A stretch of 64,000 nucleotides of DNA from an uncultured Candidatus Melainabacteria bacterium (GCA_934693165.1 CAKUUX010000011.1:1-64000); one strand, 5' to 3'; positions 27,232-37,426 are shown, numbered from the stretch's first letter. Program-made: numbers and translations. Notes: generated by a model from the letters alone, not told the origin.

Positions 27232-28553
27232 TAAATAACCTCATTATATGCTTCAGGATTATTTAACAAGTCATAATTAATTTCATTTTGATTATCAGCA
27301 ATTGTTGAAGCAACTACAGCATCTGAGAATACGTTTAAAACAGTACCGAACATATCTGTCAGTCTATCAATTGTGAACAAGAAAGCAAAACCTGCAACAA
27401 GCTGTTCTGGAGATAATCCCATACCATTCAAAATTAATGCTACCGTAATCAAACCTGTTCCAGGGATACCTGCACAAGTACTTGAAGCAATGATTGCTAA
27501 AACAGCTATTTGTAATATCAAGAATGGAGTTAATGCAACGCCATAAGCTTGAGCCAAGAAAATTACAGCTACAACCTGAACAATAGCTGTACCATCCATA
27601 TTTAAAGTTGCACCTAATGGCAAGACAAAACTAGAAACTTTATGAGAAATACCTCTTTTTTCACAACAAGCAATTGTCAATGGTAAAGTTGCAGAAGAAC
27701 TTGCAGTACCAAATGCAACCATCATTGCTTCTGCCATAGCCGTATATAACATTAAAATTGGAACTTTTGAGAAAGTCTTTAAAAATATTGGATATACAAT
27801 AAAAAACTGAATTCCAAATGCAATAAATAAAACAATTAAATATTTTGAAATACTATCAAAAATAGTAACCCCGTAATTTGCAATAGCAACAGCAGTCAAA
27901 GAGAAAACCCCTGGAGCAGCAAAATACATAATCCAATCTGTAACCTTCATAGTTGCTGCAAAAATAGATTCAAAGAAAGAAACCACAGGTCTATTAATTT
28001 CACCGACTTTAGCTAATGCAATGGCAAATAGTAATACAAAAGCAATCACTGGAACCATTGCACCATTTGCAAATACTTCTACAGGATTTTTTGGAATAAA
28101 ACTTAAGAATAAATTAAGCATATTTCCTCTTTGTTGCTCAATTGTAGCAGCAACCTGTTCTTGAATATCAGCAGCTGCCTCATGGTTAATGTAATTGACT
28201 GCCCCAACCCCTGGTTGAACAACAAGAGCTAAAACTGTCGCAATAACAACTGCTATCACAGAAAGAATACCATAATAAAGTATCATCTTTTTACCAAAAA
28301 CAGCCAACAGTTTATTATCACCTACACTCGAAATACCAATAATAATCGCAGACACTACAAGAGGTATAACAACCATTTGGATAAGCCTAATGAATACTTG
28401 ACCTACAAATGTTAAAAAATTTACGATAAAAGTATTTTCTTGACCTTGTAAAAACACTCCGACAATTATACCTGCAACTAAGCCAAAGAATATGTGCCAG
28501 TTGCGTTTTAAACCTAAACCTAATGCAATTAAAATCTGCATATGTAATTTCAT
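27231..28553 (-). CDS. Dicarboxylate/amino acid:cation symporter
   Basis: A 440-residue membrane transporter of the DAACS (GltP/DctA) family, importing dicarboxylates, glutamate or similar acids with Na+ or H+. Eight hydrophobic helices are visible plus the family motifs TASSSATLPLTI (first hairpin loop) and LGATLNMDGTAIVQ (helix 7 region), with GIPGTG in the second hairpin. It is the first gene of a five-gene minus-strand operon with its own promoter. The substrate cannot be decided from sequence. Confidence 0.93.
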   Translation of the reverse strand: MKLHMQILIALGLGLKRNWHIFFGLVAGIIVGVFLQGQENTFIVNFLTFVGQVFIRLIQMVVIPLVVSAIIIGISSVGDNKLLAVFGKKMILYYGILSVIAVVIATVLALVVQPGVGAVNYINHEAAADIQEQVAATIEQQRGNMLNLFLSFIPKNPVEVFANGAMVPVIAFVLLFAIALAKVGEINRPVVSFFESIFAATMKVTDWIMYFAAPGVFSLTAVAIANYGVTIFDSISKYLIVLFIAFGIQFFIVYPIFLKTFSKVPILMLYTAMAEAMMVAFGTASSSATLPLTIACCEKRGISHKVSSFVLPLGATLNMDGTAIVQVVAVIFLAQAYGVALTPFLILQIAVLAIIASSTCAGIPGTGLITVALILNGMGLSPEQLVAGFAFLFTIDRLTDMFGTVLNVFSDAVVASTIADNQNEINYDLLNNPEAYNEVI

Positions 28554-28583
28554 AAAAATTCCCTCATAAAGTCTGCTGTATCT

Positions 28584-28612
28584 ATTGTATTACCTACATA
28601 GCGAAATTACAA
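28584..28612 (-). promoter_or_regulatory. Promoter of the symporter/activase/regulator operon
   Basis: TTGTAA (28607-28612), a 17-base spacer and TACAAT (28584-28589) on the minus strand. A GAGGG ribosome site precedes the symporter ATG. Confidence 0.65.
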
Positions 28613-28632
28613 AAGTTATTACAAAATGTGAA

Positions 28633-30156
28633 TTAGGATAACAATCTACTATGTTCTTGAAGTAGTGATGTTTTATTTGGTCTAAATTTTATAAAATCCC
28701 ACGCAAGTTCAGAATTTACATCAATTTCATCAATATAATTAGAAAAATCAATCAAACCTTTTGCTGATTTTTTAAAAGCACCTAAATTTCCACCATTTTT
28801 ATATACATCAAGTAAATAATCAGTTAAAGTTTCATCTCCACGTGATAAAACTGTTTGAAAATAATCCCATTTTATACTTGAAAAAGACACTTTTAGCCCT
28901 AGCTTATGAAATTCTTTTTTCAAAAATAGTTCTTTTTTCTCTAATGATTTTGACTCTTCTCTTTTACACCATTGGAATGGAGTATGAGGTTTTGGAACAA
29001 ATGTAGAAAAAGCATAGGACAAGTCAAAACCTTTATAGGTTTTCTTTAAATCTTTTGCAAATTCAACTAATTCCTCTAAATCCTCAGTTGTTTCTGTTGG
29101 AATTCCATACATGCAGTAAACTTTTAGCCCTTTCAAACCATTTTCTTGAGCAATTTTAACCGTATTGTAAAATTGTTCTTTTGAAATATGTTTATTTATA
29201 ACTTTTCTAAGTCTTTCACTACCTGCTTCTAAAGCAACTGTTGCAGATTTTTGACCAGCTCTTACCAGAGTTTTTACGACAAGTGGTGACAGTTTATCAG
29301 CCCTAAGAGAAGATATTGTCATTTCAATTTCGCTACCTTCATCCATTTTTTCTAATAAAAAGTTACAAATAGCTTCCATATCAGGATGCGCACAAACATT
29401 TGCACCCAACAACGCTATCTTATTTGTAAAAGATAGACCAAGCTCCAAAGCCTCTAAAACTTTATCCAAATGCACATTTCTTTGAGGTAAATTCAAGTAC
29501 GATGCCAAGCAAAAGGCACAACAATTTGAACAACCTCTAGCAATTTCTACAATAAATGTATTTTTAAAATAAGCATCCTCTGAAATCATTGGAGTGTAAA
29601 CACAATTATCTAGTTTAACAGTAGCTTTTTGTACATCTTTTTTATATTTTGGTACAAATACCCCTTCTAATTCAGACAAGGCTCTTATAATTTCATCTTT
29701 TGACTTACCCTTATTCGCTTTATAAATATCAACGACTTTCGAATTTATACCTTCACCGTCACCAATAAAGAAAACATCGAAAAATCTTGAATATGGCATT
29801 GGATTTGCCGTAACGACAGGACCTCCAACCATTAGCAAAGGGTAAGTTTCATCTCTATCCTCAGATTTTAGAGGAATATTATATTTTTCAAGCATTTTAA
29901 ATATATTTAAGAAATCCAAATCAAAAGAAAATGAAAAAGCAATAAAATCAAGTTCTTTTGGACTCAAATGAGTTAATTCTGTATCAGAACAAACTCTTTC
30001 AACATATACGTCATCACGTTCTTCGTATTCTTTTGAAATCCACAAATAACCTAAAGAAGATAATGAAAAAGAGTAAATAGACGGAAAACACATCCACATC
30101 TTAACTTCAGGATTTTTCATCTGATTTACGTTATATAAATAAATTTCCTTATTCAA
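28633..30156 (-). CDS. Radical SAM protein with B12-binding-like N-terminus (TIGR03960-like)
   Basis: A 507-residue protein. The N-terminal part (FPSIYSFSLSSLGYLW; ERVCSD; MVGGPVVTANPMPYSRFFD; GDGEG) matches the cobalamin-binding-like domain of the TIGR03960 group. The radical SAM core has ARGCSNCCAFC, with the CxxxCxxC cluster cysteines at 209, 213 and 216. Reaction unknown. The start is TTG at 30156 with no good ribosome site; a later ATG at residue 13 is possible. It begins 11 bases after the MshEN-like gene, so the two are probably co-transcribed with gyrA upstream. Confidence 0.88.
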   Translation of the reverse strand: MNKEIYLYNVNQMKNPEVKMWMCFPSIYSFSLSSLGYLWISKEYEERDDVYVERVCSDTELTHLSPKELDFIAFSFSFDLDFLNIFKMLEKYNIPLKSEDRDETYPLLMVGGPVVTANPMPYSRFFDVFFIGDGEGINSKVVDIYKANKGKSKDEIIRALSELEGVFVPKYKKDVQKATVKLDNCVYTPMISEDAYFKNTFIVEIARGCSNCCAFCLASYLNLPQRNVHLDKVLEALELGLSFTNKIALLGANVCAHPDMEAICNFLLEKMDEGSEIEMTISSLRADKLSPLVVKTLVRAGQKSATVALEAGSERLRKVINKHISKEQFYNTVKIAQENGLKGLKVYCMYGIPTETTEDLEELVEFAKDLKKTYKGFDLSYAFSTFVPKPHTPFQWCKREESKSLEKKELFLKKEFHKLGLKVSFSSIKWDYFQTVLSRGDETLTDYLLDVYKNGGNLGAFKKSAKGLIDFSNYIDEIDVNSELAWDFIKFRPNKTSLLQEHSRLLS

Positions 30157-30167
30157 AGCGAAATAAC

Positions 30168-30416
30168 CTATAACCCTTTTTCTTCTAGCATATCATCAAG
30201 TTTCTTTTGTAAATCTAGGGCAGTATTTAAATCATCAACTGATAGAACTTTCATATTTACAAAAATTTCACCTAAAGGTAATTTTTGAAATCTTTGAATA
30301 TCCAAAGCCATCCCTAAATGAATAAGGTTGATTTTACCTGATTCAAGTAAAATCTCCCCTATCATTTGATGTTCTTGTATATCTTTCCAATCTTCAAAAT
30401 CGTATAAATTTTTCAT
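30168..30416 (-). CDS. Stand-alone MshEN-like (GspE N-terminal) domain protein
   Basis: An 82-residue protein. Residues 18-70 show the repeated pattern of the MshEN/T2SSE N-terminal domain: MIGEILLESGKINLIHLGMA, then LDIQ, then LPLGEIFVNMKVLSVDDLNTA. In pilus and type II secretion ATPases this domain binds cyclic di-GMP. Here it occurs alone, without the ATPase, so it could be a small c-di-GMP-responsive adaptor. It lies 35 bases after gyrA on the same strand. The domain call is from pattern only. Confidence 0.65.
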   Translation of the reverse strand: MKNLYDFEDWKDIQEHQMIGEILLESGKINLIHLGMALDIQRFQKLPLGEIFVNMKVLSVDDLNTALDLQKKLDDMLEEKGL

Positions 30417-30451
30417 AATTTAAGTCTACCAAGCAATAACAATTGCGTTAA

Positions 30452-33004
30452 TTACATATCTGTATCAATCAATTTTGTTTGAACAGCATCATCTGCAGGT
30501 TTAGTTTCTTCAATAGCTTTTGCATCAGACGGAGAAGAATCATCTGTGTTAGGATTTACGATTTTATTTACTGATACAACAACATCGTTATCAACTAAGT
30601 TTTGAGCTCTAACACCTGTTGCAGGTCTACCTTGACGAGAAATATCTCCAGCTTTTAGTCTTGTGCAAATGCCATTTGCTGTAACTAACATTACTTCATC
30701 ATTTTCATCAACGATTGTCAATGCAACTAATCTTGAAGCAGATGATTTAAATTTAGTTGCAATCAAACCGATACCACCTCTGTTTTGAGTTCTGAATTCT
30801 GATAATTTAGAACGTTTACCAAAGCCATCTGATGTAACAACTAATAAGTCTGCATCATAGTTTTGAGGTACAATATCACAACCAATGATTGTGTCACCAG
30901 TACGAAGCTTCATTGATGTAACACCTCTTGCACTTCTACCTAGAGGTCTTAAGTCAGATACACTAAATCTGATTGCCATACCACAACTTGTACCAATGAT
31001 AATTTCATCATTTGATTTCGCAAGTTTAACCCAGTTCAACTCATCATTTTCTTCCAATGAAATAGCAATAATACCGTTTCTTCTGATATTTGCAAAGTTA
31101 TTTAATTCAATACGTTTGATATAACCTGATTTTGTTAACATAATTAAGTTCATATCAGCAGAGAATTCACTAACTGGAACAACTGCAGTAATTTTTTCAC
31201 CTTGTTCAATTGGTAATACATTTACAATTGGTAAACCTTTAGCTTGTCTTTGACCTTCTGGGAAGTCATATACGCTCAAGCTATATACTGTACCTTTTGA
31301 ACTAAAGAATAAAACTTTATCGTGCATCATTGCGGTAAAGAAGTGTTGAATATCATCATCCTCTTTAGTCTTGATACCACTCTTACCTCTTGTTGCACGG
31401 TTTTGTCTATCGAATGTATCTAAAGAAATACGTTTCAAATAACCTTGGTTAGTAATAAATACAGCCATTGGGATATTTGGTGTTAAATCTTCAATACTCA
31501 TTTCGCCTTGTTCAGGAACAATTTGAGTTTTTCTTTCATCACCATATTTAGCTTTATCTTCTAACAACTCTGTTTTAATAATTGCTAAAACTTTATTTCT
31601 GTCAGCAAGAATATCTTCATATTCTTCGATTTTCTTTAATAATTCGTCATATTCATTTTTGATTTTGTCTTGTTCTAAGCCTGTCAATCTTCTCAATTGC
31701 ATTTCAAGAATTGCATTAGCTTGTTCTACATCAAGACCAAATCTCGACATCAAGCCTTCTCTAGCATCATCAGTTGTTTTTGATTTTTTGATTAATTCAA
31801 TAACTTCATCTAATGAGCCTAAAGCAATTAATAAACCAGCTAAGATGTGAGCTCTCAATTTAGCTTTTTTCAAGTAATAAGTTGTACGACGTGTAACAAT
31901 TTCAACACGGTGAGCAACAAATTCTTCTAAAACTTGTTTTAAGTTCATCAATCTTGGTTGTTTACCACAAAGAGCTAACATATTGTAACCAAATGTTGTA
32001 GCTAATTGAGTGTGTTTAAATAAGTTATTTTTAACAACATCAGGTTTTGCATCACGTTTCAATTCAATAACGATACGCATACCTTCTCTGTCTGATTCAT
32101 CTCTTAAGTCAGAAATACCTGTAATTTTTTGGTCTTTTACAAGTTCAGCAATCTTTTCAATTAACATTGCCTTGTTAACTTGGTAAGGAATTTCTGTAAC
32201 TACGATAGCAGTTCTACCTTGACGTCCACCACCACCAGGAAGTTCTTCAATTGTAGCTACTGCTGACATTTTGATAGAACCACGACCTGTTTCGTAGGCT
32301 TGTTTAATATCATTTAAACCAACAATTGTTGCAGCAGTTGGAAAATCTGGACCTTTTATATATTCCATCAATCCATCAATTGTAATATCAGGATTGTCTA
32401 TCAATGCAACTGTACCGTCAATAACTTCTGAAACATTGTGAGGTGGAATATTTGTTGCCATACCAACAGCAATACCAGAAGAACCATTTAATAAAATCAT
32501 TGGTAATCTAACTGGTAAAACATCAGGTTCTTCTAATGAACCATCAAAGTTTGGAACAAAATCAATTGTTTCACAATCAATATCAGCTAACATAGATTGT
32601 GTAATTTTGTGCATTCTAGCCTCAGTATAACGCATTGCAGCTGCACTATCACCATCAACAGAACCAAAGTTACCATGACCATCAATCATTAAGTATCTTG
32701 TTGCAAAATCTTGCGCCATACGAACCAAAGCTTCATATACTGAAGAGTCACCGTGTGGGTGATATTTACCAAGTACTTCACCAACGATTCTGGCACATTT
32801 TTTAAATGGTTTATCAGGTGTCATGCCTAATTCATTCATCGCAAATAAAATTCTACGGTGAACTGGTTTTAAACCGTCACGAACATCTGGTAAAGCACGT
32901 CCAACAATTACACTCATTGCGTAATCGATATACGAACGTTTCATTTCTTCTCTTATATTAACAGGTATAATATTACCATCATGAAATATATTTTGTTGAG
33001 ACAA
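30452..33004 (-). CDS. gyrA: DNA gyrase subunit A
   Basis: Introduces negative supercoils together with GyrB. The 850 residues have [21 protein letters not shown], the catalytic-Tyr region [10 protein letters not shown] and the C-terminal GyrA box QNRGGIG, which marks gyrase rather than topoisomerase IV. The quinolone region reads [17 protein letters not shown]: Ser at position 83 and Glu at position 87 (E. coli numbers), the unmutated-type residues. The start is TTG at 33004, chosen because AAGGAGG (33011-33017) sits 6 bases upstream. The acidic tail after residue 820 is variable. Confidence 0.97.
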   Translation of the reverse strand: MSQQNIFHDGNIIPVNIREEMKRSYIDYAMSVIVGRALPDVRDGLKPVHRRILFAMNELGMTPDKPFKKCARIVGEVLGKYHPHGDSSVYEALVRMAQDFATRYLMIDGHGNFGSVDGDSAAAMRYTEARMHKITQSMLADIDCETIDFVPNFDGSLEEPDVLPVRLPMILLNGSSGIAVGMATNIPPHNVSEVIDGTVALIDNPDITIDGLMEYIKGPDFPTAATIVGLNDIKQAYETGRGSIKMSAVATIEELPGGGGRQGRTAIVVTEIPYQVNKAMLIEKIAELVKDQKITGISDLRDESDREGMRIVIELKRDAKPDVVKNNLFKHTQLATTFGYNMLALCGKQPRLMNLKQVLEEFVAHRVEIVTRRTTYYLKKAKLRAHILAGLLIALGSLDEVIELIKKSKTTDDAREGLMSRFGLDVEQANAILEMQLRRLTGLEQDKIKNEYDELLKKIEEYEDILADRNKVLAIIKTELLEDKAKYGDERKTQIVPEQGEMSIEDLTPNIPMAVFITNQGYLKRISLDTFDRQNRATRGKSGIKTKEDDDIQHFFTAMMHDKVLFFSSKGTVYSLSVYDFPEGQRQAKGLPIVNVLPIEQGEKITAVVPVSEFSADMNLIMLTKSGYIKRIELNNFANIRRNGIIAISLEENDELNWVKLAKSNDEIIIGTSCGMAIRFSVSDLRPLGRSARGVTSMKLRTGDTIIGCDIVPQNYDADLLVVTSDGFGKRSKLSEFRTQNRGGIGLIATKFKSSASRLVALTIVDENDEVMLVTANGICTRLKAGDISRQGRPATGVRAQNLVDNDVVVSVNKIVNPNTDDSSPSDAKAIEETKPADDAVQTKLIDTDM

Positions 33005-33076
33005 AATAATCCTCCTTATCCCCTATTTAGCATGACCATTGTAACATAAACATGTTTTAATTAAAAATTTTTCATA

Positions 33077-33082
33077 TATAAT
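33077..33082 (+). promoter_or_regulatory. -10 element of the 587-aa TPR gene, leaderless start
   Basis: TATAAT (33077-33082) ends 7 bases before the ATG at 33090. No ribosome site lies between. The -35 is weak (TTTTAA-like). Confidence 0.5.
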
Positions 33083-33089
33083 GTAAAGT

Positions 33090-34853
33090 ATGGATAACAT
33101 TTTAGATAAAATTAACGAACAAATTTCAAACAAAGAATTTGAATCAGCAAAAATTCAATTAGAGGATTTATTAAAAGAAGACGAGCATAACATTGAAGCA
33201 ATGAAGATGTTAGGGCTTTGCAATGTAAACTTAAAACTTTACGACGAAGGTAGAGCAATTTTTGAAACAGTCGTAAAATACAAAAATGATGATGCAACAA
33301 GTTGGTTCTATCTCGGAAGTTGCTACGACAATATGGATGATTTTCTTCATGCAGAAACAGCTTATAAACAAGTTATTGCGCTAAGAGAAGATTATCTTGA
33401 TGCCTATAGTAATCTTGCAATCATTTATCTTCGTTCTGGTTCACCAGACAAAGCTTTACCTATTGCGTTAAGTTTATTAGAAAAAGATTCAGACTCTGCT
33501 AAAACTTATTACCTTGTAGGTACGACTTATTTAGCGCTTAGAGATGTTGAAAATTGTATTGTTTATTTGTCGAAAGCAGCAGAATTAAATCCTGAAAATG
33601 CTCAAACTTACAACAATTTAGGGACAGCTTATCTTTCTGCAGGCAATCATCAAGCAGCTTTAGAAAACTACTTGAAAGCTACAGAATTGAGTTTAAAAAA
33701 TCCTTTAACATATTTCAATATTGGTTCAATCTTACAATTACAAAACAAAAATGTTGAAGCATGTGAATACTTTGAAAAAGCTTATGAAATTGAAAAATGT
33801 GAACAATATATGGTAGCTTTAGCCTTGTCTGAATACAAATCAGCACAATATGAAAAAGCTATTGAGCACTACAAATACTTATCTGAAAAATATCCAGATA
33901 AACACAATTTTATATACAACCTAGCTTGTTGTTATGAACAATTAAACCAACAAGATGAAGCTATTGAACTAATGGAAAAGCTTGTTAGAAAAAATCCAAA
34001 ATCAGTTCTTATGGCACAAAAATTATCAACTATGTACATTCAACAACATAGATACGAAGAAGCTAAAGGCGTATATGAACAATTAATCATGCAAGGTTCA
34101 ATAACAGCATCTCTATATCACCAGTATGCAATGTTATGTATGCAAACAAACGATATAGATACAGCTGAAAGAATTTTCAAAAAAGTTATTGAGCTTGAAC
34201 CAAATTCAGCTCAAACTCACAAAGACCTTGGCGTTATATATTTAAACAAAAGATTATTTGAATATGCAGAAGATGAATTCAACAAAGCACTTGAGCTTGA
34301 ACCAGATGATAACAACATTCAATTTGAATATGCAAACTTTTTACACGCTGTAGGTAATTATCTAAAAGCTGAAAAATACTACAAAGATGTAGTTACACAT
34401 GATGAAAAGAATCCACAAGTTTTAACATTTGCAGCAAAAAATAAAATGGCATTAAATGATAACGAAGCAGCAGTTGCATTATTAGAAAAAGCTATCAAAT
34501 TAGCTCCAAATGATGATTATGCATTATATCTTTGTGGTAAAGCAAATTATATGATTAAAGATTACGACTGTGCAAAAAGATATTTAATTGCAGCTTATGA
34601 AATCAACAAAAACATTGAAACAGAAAATGTTTTAGCATTAACATACTACAGCAACGGAGAATTCCAACAAGCTGCAAATATTTTTGAAGCGATTTTAAAA
34701 CAAAATCCAAACAATAGTTTAATGTTAATGAATACTGCAAAATGCTATGAACAATTAAAAGATAATGATAAAGCGTTAGAATATGCAGAAAAATCAGTAG
34801 AAATTTTTGCAGACAATGAAGAAGCTCAAGAAATGATTAGACGATTATCTTAA
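33090..34853 (+). CDS. Large TPR-repeat protein
   Basis: A 587-residue protein that is TPR from end to end (about 16 repeats), such as YNNLGTAYLSAGNHQAALEN, HKDLGVIYLNKRLFEYAEDE and YLCGKANYMIKDYDCAKRYL. No signal peptide, membrane segment or enzyme domain is fused. It is probably a cytoplasmic scaffold. It starts without a ribosome binding site behind a -10 element, and overlaps the convergent TolC-like gene by 4 bases at its end. Confidence 0.88.
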   Translation: MDNILDKINEQISNKEFESAKIQLEDLLKEDEHNIEAMKMLGLCNVNLKLYDEGRAIFETVVKYKNDDATSWFYLGSCYDNMDDFLHAETAYKQVIALREDYLDAYSNLAIIYLRSGSPDKALPIALSLLEKDSDSAKTYYLVGTTYLALRDVENCIVYLSKAAELNPENAQTYNNLGTAYLSAGNHQAALENYLKATELSLKNPLTYFNIGSILQLQNKNVEACEYFEKAYEIEKCEQYMVALALSEYKSAQYEKAIEHYKYLSEKYPDKHNFIYNLACCYEQLNQQDEAIELMEKLVRKNPKSVLMAQKLSTMYIQQHRYEEAKGVYEQLIMQGSITASLYHQYAMLCMQTNDIDTAERIFKKVIELEPNSAQTHKDLGVIYLNKRLFEYAEDEFNKALELEPDDNNIQFEYANFLHAVGNYLKAEKYYKDVVTHDEKNPQVLTFAAKNKMALNDNEAAVALLEKAIKLAPNDDYALYLCGKANYMIKDYDCAKRYLIAAYEINKNIETENVLALTYYSNGEFQQAANIFEAILKQNPNNSLMLMNTAKCYEQLKDNDKALEYAEKSVEIFADNEEAQEMIRRLS

Positions 34854-35719
34854 TAATCTCTATTGTTCACAATTTCTTCAAATTGATCAAAAGTTTCTTT
34901 ACCAACTAGCTGTTCTAAAGAAGCTCTTTTTGAGTAGAAATTGTTTCTAGCATTCATTTGAAAATCTAAAGAAGTTCTATAATACGCATCTGCAATCAAA
35001 AGAATTTCTCTTTTTGCACCATTTTCAGCATATTGGTAATTGCTATATGCAACCTTTGTTTGATGTGTTGCCATATCAAAGATTTTTCTTGTAGTCATAT
35101 AATCATAGTAAGCATTTACTATATCTTGTTGCAAAGCATCAATTTTACGAACAAGAATAATCATATCAGCGTCATTTACTCTTGAAAACTTATAATTTAT
35201 AGCTTTATCATCTTGAGAGGCAATACCAAGCAAATTGCTACCCAAAAACGAACCTGATGCAAGAAGAGGATTTCCAACACCTGCACCAACAAGTGTTGAC
35301 ATACTTGCAATTGTTGATAAAACTTTTTTAACTGAATGTTCATCAGGTTTATCAGCATCAGGATTTGAAAGCTTATATAGCGCAAATTTTATGGTATCAC
35401 TTTTTACAGCCGCACCTCGCCATAATAAAGATAAGTCTTTCATCATATCATTTGATTTTAAGTTCAAATTATCAGAAATTTCTTTTGATATTTTTTTTAT
35501 ACTTAAATCTGCATAAGTTAAAGCTCTTGAATCAATTATTTCTTCTTCTTTTTTTACGATATTGTCGTTAACTCTGTCCTTAACTTGATATTTAATTTCA
35601 ACTTCATCACTTGTACCAACACGATACGCAGAATCACGAAGAGTAGTAACATCTTCCAATTCTATAGCAAATGCTTTTGGTAACATCAGAATAGCAAGTA
35701 TCAATATTAATTTTTTCAT
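34850..35719 (-). CDS. Exported protein with TolC-like helical half, paralogue A
   Basis: A 289-residue protein with a signal peptide (MKKLILILAILMLPKAFA). The middle has the segment DLSLLWRGAAVKSDTIKFAL, shared with the next gene as DIEALWKGTVENNKVIEFAL. The last 110 residues are long helices (KIDALQQDIVNAYYDYMTTR ... AYYRTSLDFQMNARNNF ... LEQLVG) with the heptad-like pattern and terminal L..L.G typical of TolC-family outer-membrane channels, but only one half of such a channel. It overlaps the start of its neighbour's stop by 4 bases, so the pair is coupled. Function unknown. Confidence 0.7.
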   Translation of the reverse strand: MKKLILILAILMLPKAFAIELEDVTTLRDSAYRVGTSDEVEIKYQVKDRVNDNIVKKEEEIIDSRALTYADLSIKKISKEISDNLNLKSNDMMKDLSLLWRGAAVKSDTIKFALYKLSNPDADKPDEHSVKKVLSTIASMSTLVGAGVGNPLLASGSFLGSNLLGIASQDDKAINYKFSRVNDADMIILVRKIDALQQDIVNAYYDYMTTRKIFDMATHQTKVAYSNYQYAENGAKREILLIADAYYRTSLDFQMNARNNFYSKRASLEQLVGKETFDQFEEIVNNRDY

Positions 35720-36531
35720 CTTGCCACCTTCTTTCCTTTAAATAAAGCTGAATCATAATTAAATTTATACAAGCTTAAATTATCAACCACTTTTTTACCT
35801 GCAAGTCGTTGAAGCTCTAAATGATATTTTTCAGCATTCATTTCTGCCTGATATTCTTGAATTTTCATTGTTTCATACAAATTAGTTGAAATTGATATAT
35901 CCAAAATATCGCCTTTATCAAGAGCTTTAGAATAATTTTTACTATACAAAAGCATTCTTTGACGAGTATCTTTTAATACAGAAAGTGAACTTTTATAATT
36001 GTAGTACGCATTAATAATCTTGTCCTGTAACTCCTCAACCATACTTGCTAATTCAATAAGCTCTGTATCAGTCAATGGTACTTCTTGAGGTACATTTTTT
36101 TTATTCAATAAAGTTTGAGCAAGTCTACCAGCGGCAAAAGCAGAAGTTTGGATATACGGATCAGCACCCATAAAAGAAGGAACAAAAGAAGTTCCACTTA
36201 CGATTGCAGAAAGTGTTTTTGCCATTAAAGAAGAGTGAATTCTTCTTTGACTTTCAGGAGTCGCCAACTTCTTCAACGCAAACTCAATTACCTTATTATT
36301 TTCAACAGTACCTTTCCAAAGAGCTTCAATATCCTTCAAATCTTGTTTGTTTTGAGCCTCAATCAAAGTTTTCATCAGTTCTTCATCTTTTATTAACAAA
36401 GAACCTTTAATATTCTTCTTTGGTTCAGAGATTTTGACCTTATTTTTTGAAACACCAGTAAGCTCAACAGTATCCACTGCAAAAGCTGGCATAGTATAAA
36501 AAAGAATAGCTATTAATAAAATAAATCTCAT
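35716..36531 (-). CDS. Exported protein with TolC-like helical half, paralogue B
   Basis: A 271-residue paralogue of the downstream gene. I start it at the ATG at 36531, which begins a clear signal peptide (MRFILLIAILFYTMPAFA); a longer TTG-started frame adds 29 residues with no signal. It has LWKGTVENNKVIEFALKKLA, a Gly/Ala-rich centre and a helical C-terminal half ending LQRLAGKKV, as in TolC-type proteins. No ribosome site precedes the ATG; an extended -10 lies 6 bases away. It is divergent from a TPR gene. Two half-channels could assemble together; that is inference. Confidence 0.7.
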   Translation of the reverse strand: MRFILLIAILFYTMPAFAVDTVELTGVSKNKVKISEPKKNIKGSLLIKDEELMKTLIEAQNKQDLKDIEALWKGTVENNKVIEFALKKLATPESQRRIHSSLMAKTLSAIVSGTSFVPSFMGADPYIQTSAFAAGRLAQTLLNKKNVPQEVPLTDTELIELASMVEELQDKIINAYYNYKSSLSVLKDTRQRMLLYSKNYSKALDKGDILDISISTNLYETMKIQEYQAEMNAEKYHLELQRLAGKKVVDNLSLYKFNYDSALFKGKKVAR

Positions 36532-36537
36532 AAGAAT

Positions 36538-36546
36538 TTTATAACA
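36538..36546 (-). promoter_or_regulatory. Extended -10 of the TolC-like pair, leaderless start
   Basis: TGTTATAAA on the minus strand (hexamer 36538-36543) ends 6 bases before the ATG at 36531. A TTGGAT lies 18 bases further upstream. Confidence 0.55.
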
Positions 36547-36643
36547 CAGTAGTAAAAATAAATCCAATGGTCTACAAATTTCATTCGTACGGTTGATACC
36601 ATGCTCGAAGAAAATCAATAGAATAGATATGCAGGAGTGGAAG

Positions 36644-37426
36644 ATGACTTTAGAAGCAGAAGAAAAACAAAATATTTCGGCAGAAAAATTTATAACAAGC
36701 CCAGATTTATTACACCAAGATGAATCTTATGTTCTTTGCGTACAAGCAGATGCATTGCGTTCTTCTATGATGTTTAAAGAAAGCGTTTCAAAATATTTAC
36801 GCTCAATACTTCTAAATAGAAATAATCTTGAAGCATATTACGGATTAGCGCTTTCATATAAACATTTAAAAGATTTTCCAAAAGCTGTCAGCACTCTTAA
36901 AAAAGCACTCTTAGTTGATAGCGAAAACAAAGATATTTATTATGAATTAGGTATTTGCATGCTATTAAGTGGTCAAGCATGTGAAGCTATGCAAAATTTA
37001 AGAAAAGCTATTCAATTAGATAAAGATAATTTGAATGCTCAAGTACAACTAGCAATAGCTCATGAACTTTGCGACGAAGAAGACATGGCATTAATGATTT
37101 ATGACAAAATCAATGAAGAAGCTCCTAAATTCTTTCAAGCACACCAACACAAGGCAGCATTATTAATGAGTCTTGAGAAATACAAAGAAGCATGTATGGT
37201 TTTTAGCAAGCTTTTAAAGCTTAACCCAAACTATGAAAAAGCCTTACTTGGAATTGGAATTTGTTTTGACAAATTAAAAAGATTTACGGATGCAATTAGA
37301 TATTATAGAAAATTTTTAACTATAAAACCGAAAACTGAACATGTTGAACACATTAAAGATAGAATTTGTAAAATAAAAAAGACTCATAAAAAGTTCAACA
37401 AATTATCAGTTGTCCCTGTAAAATAA
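36644..37426 (+). CDS. TPR-repeat protein
   Basis: A 260-residue protein with about five TPR units, for example LEAYYGLALSYKHLKDFPKA, IYYELGICMLLSGQACEAMQ and ALLGIGICFDKLKRFTDAIR. No signal peptide. I start it at the ATG at 36644 because AGGAG (36633-36637) sits 6 bases before it; upstream in-frame TTG and ATG codons are less well placed. It is divergent from the TolC-like pair. Its C-terminus is Lys-rich. Partner unknown. Confidence 0.82.
   Translation: MTLEAEEKQNISAEKFITSPDLLHQDESYVLCVQADALRSSMMFKESVSKYLRSILLNRNNLEAYYGLALSYKHLKDFPKAVSTLKKALLVDSENKDIYYELGICMLLSGQACEAMQNLRKAIQLDKDNLNAQVQLAIAHELCDEEDMALMIYDKINEEAPKFFQAHQHKAALLMSLEKYKEACMVFSKLLKLNPNYEKALLGIGICFDKLKRFTDAIRYYRKFLTIKPKTEHVEHIKDRICKIKKTHKKFNKLSVVPVK

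Noticed and set aside
36532..36618. 29-residue N-terminal extension of the TolC-like paralogue B
   Set aside because: It begins at TTG without a ribosome site and would bury the clear signal peptide that starts at 36531.
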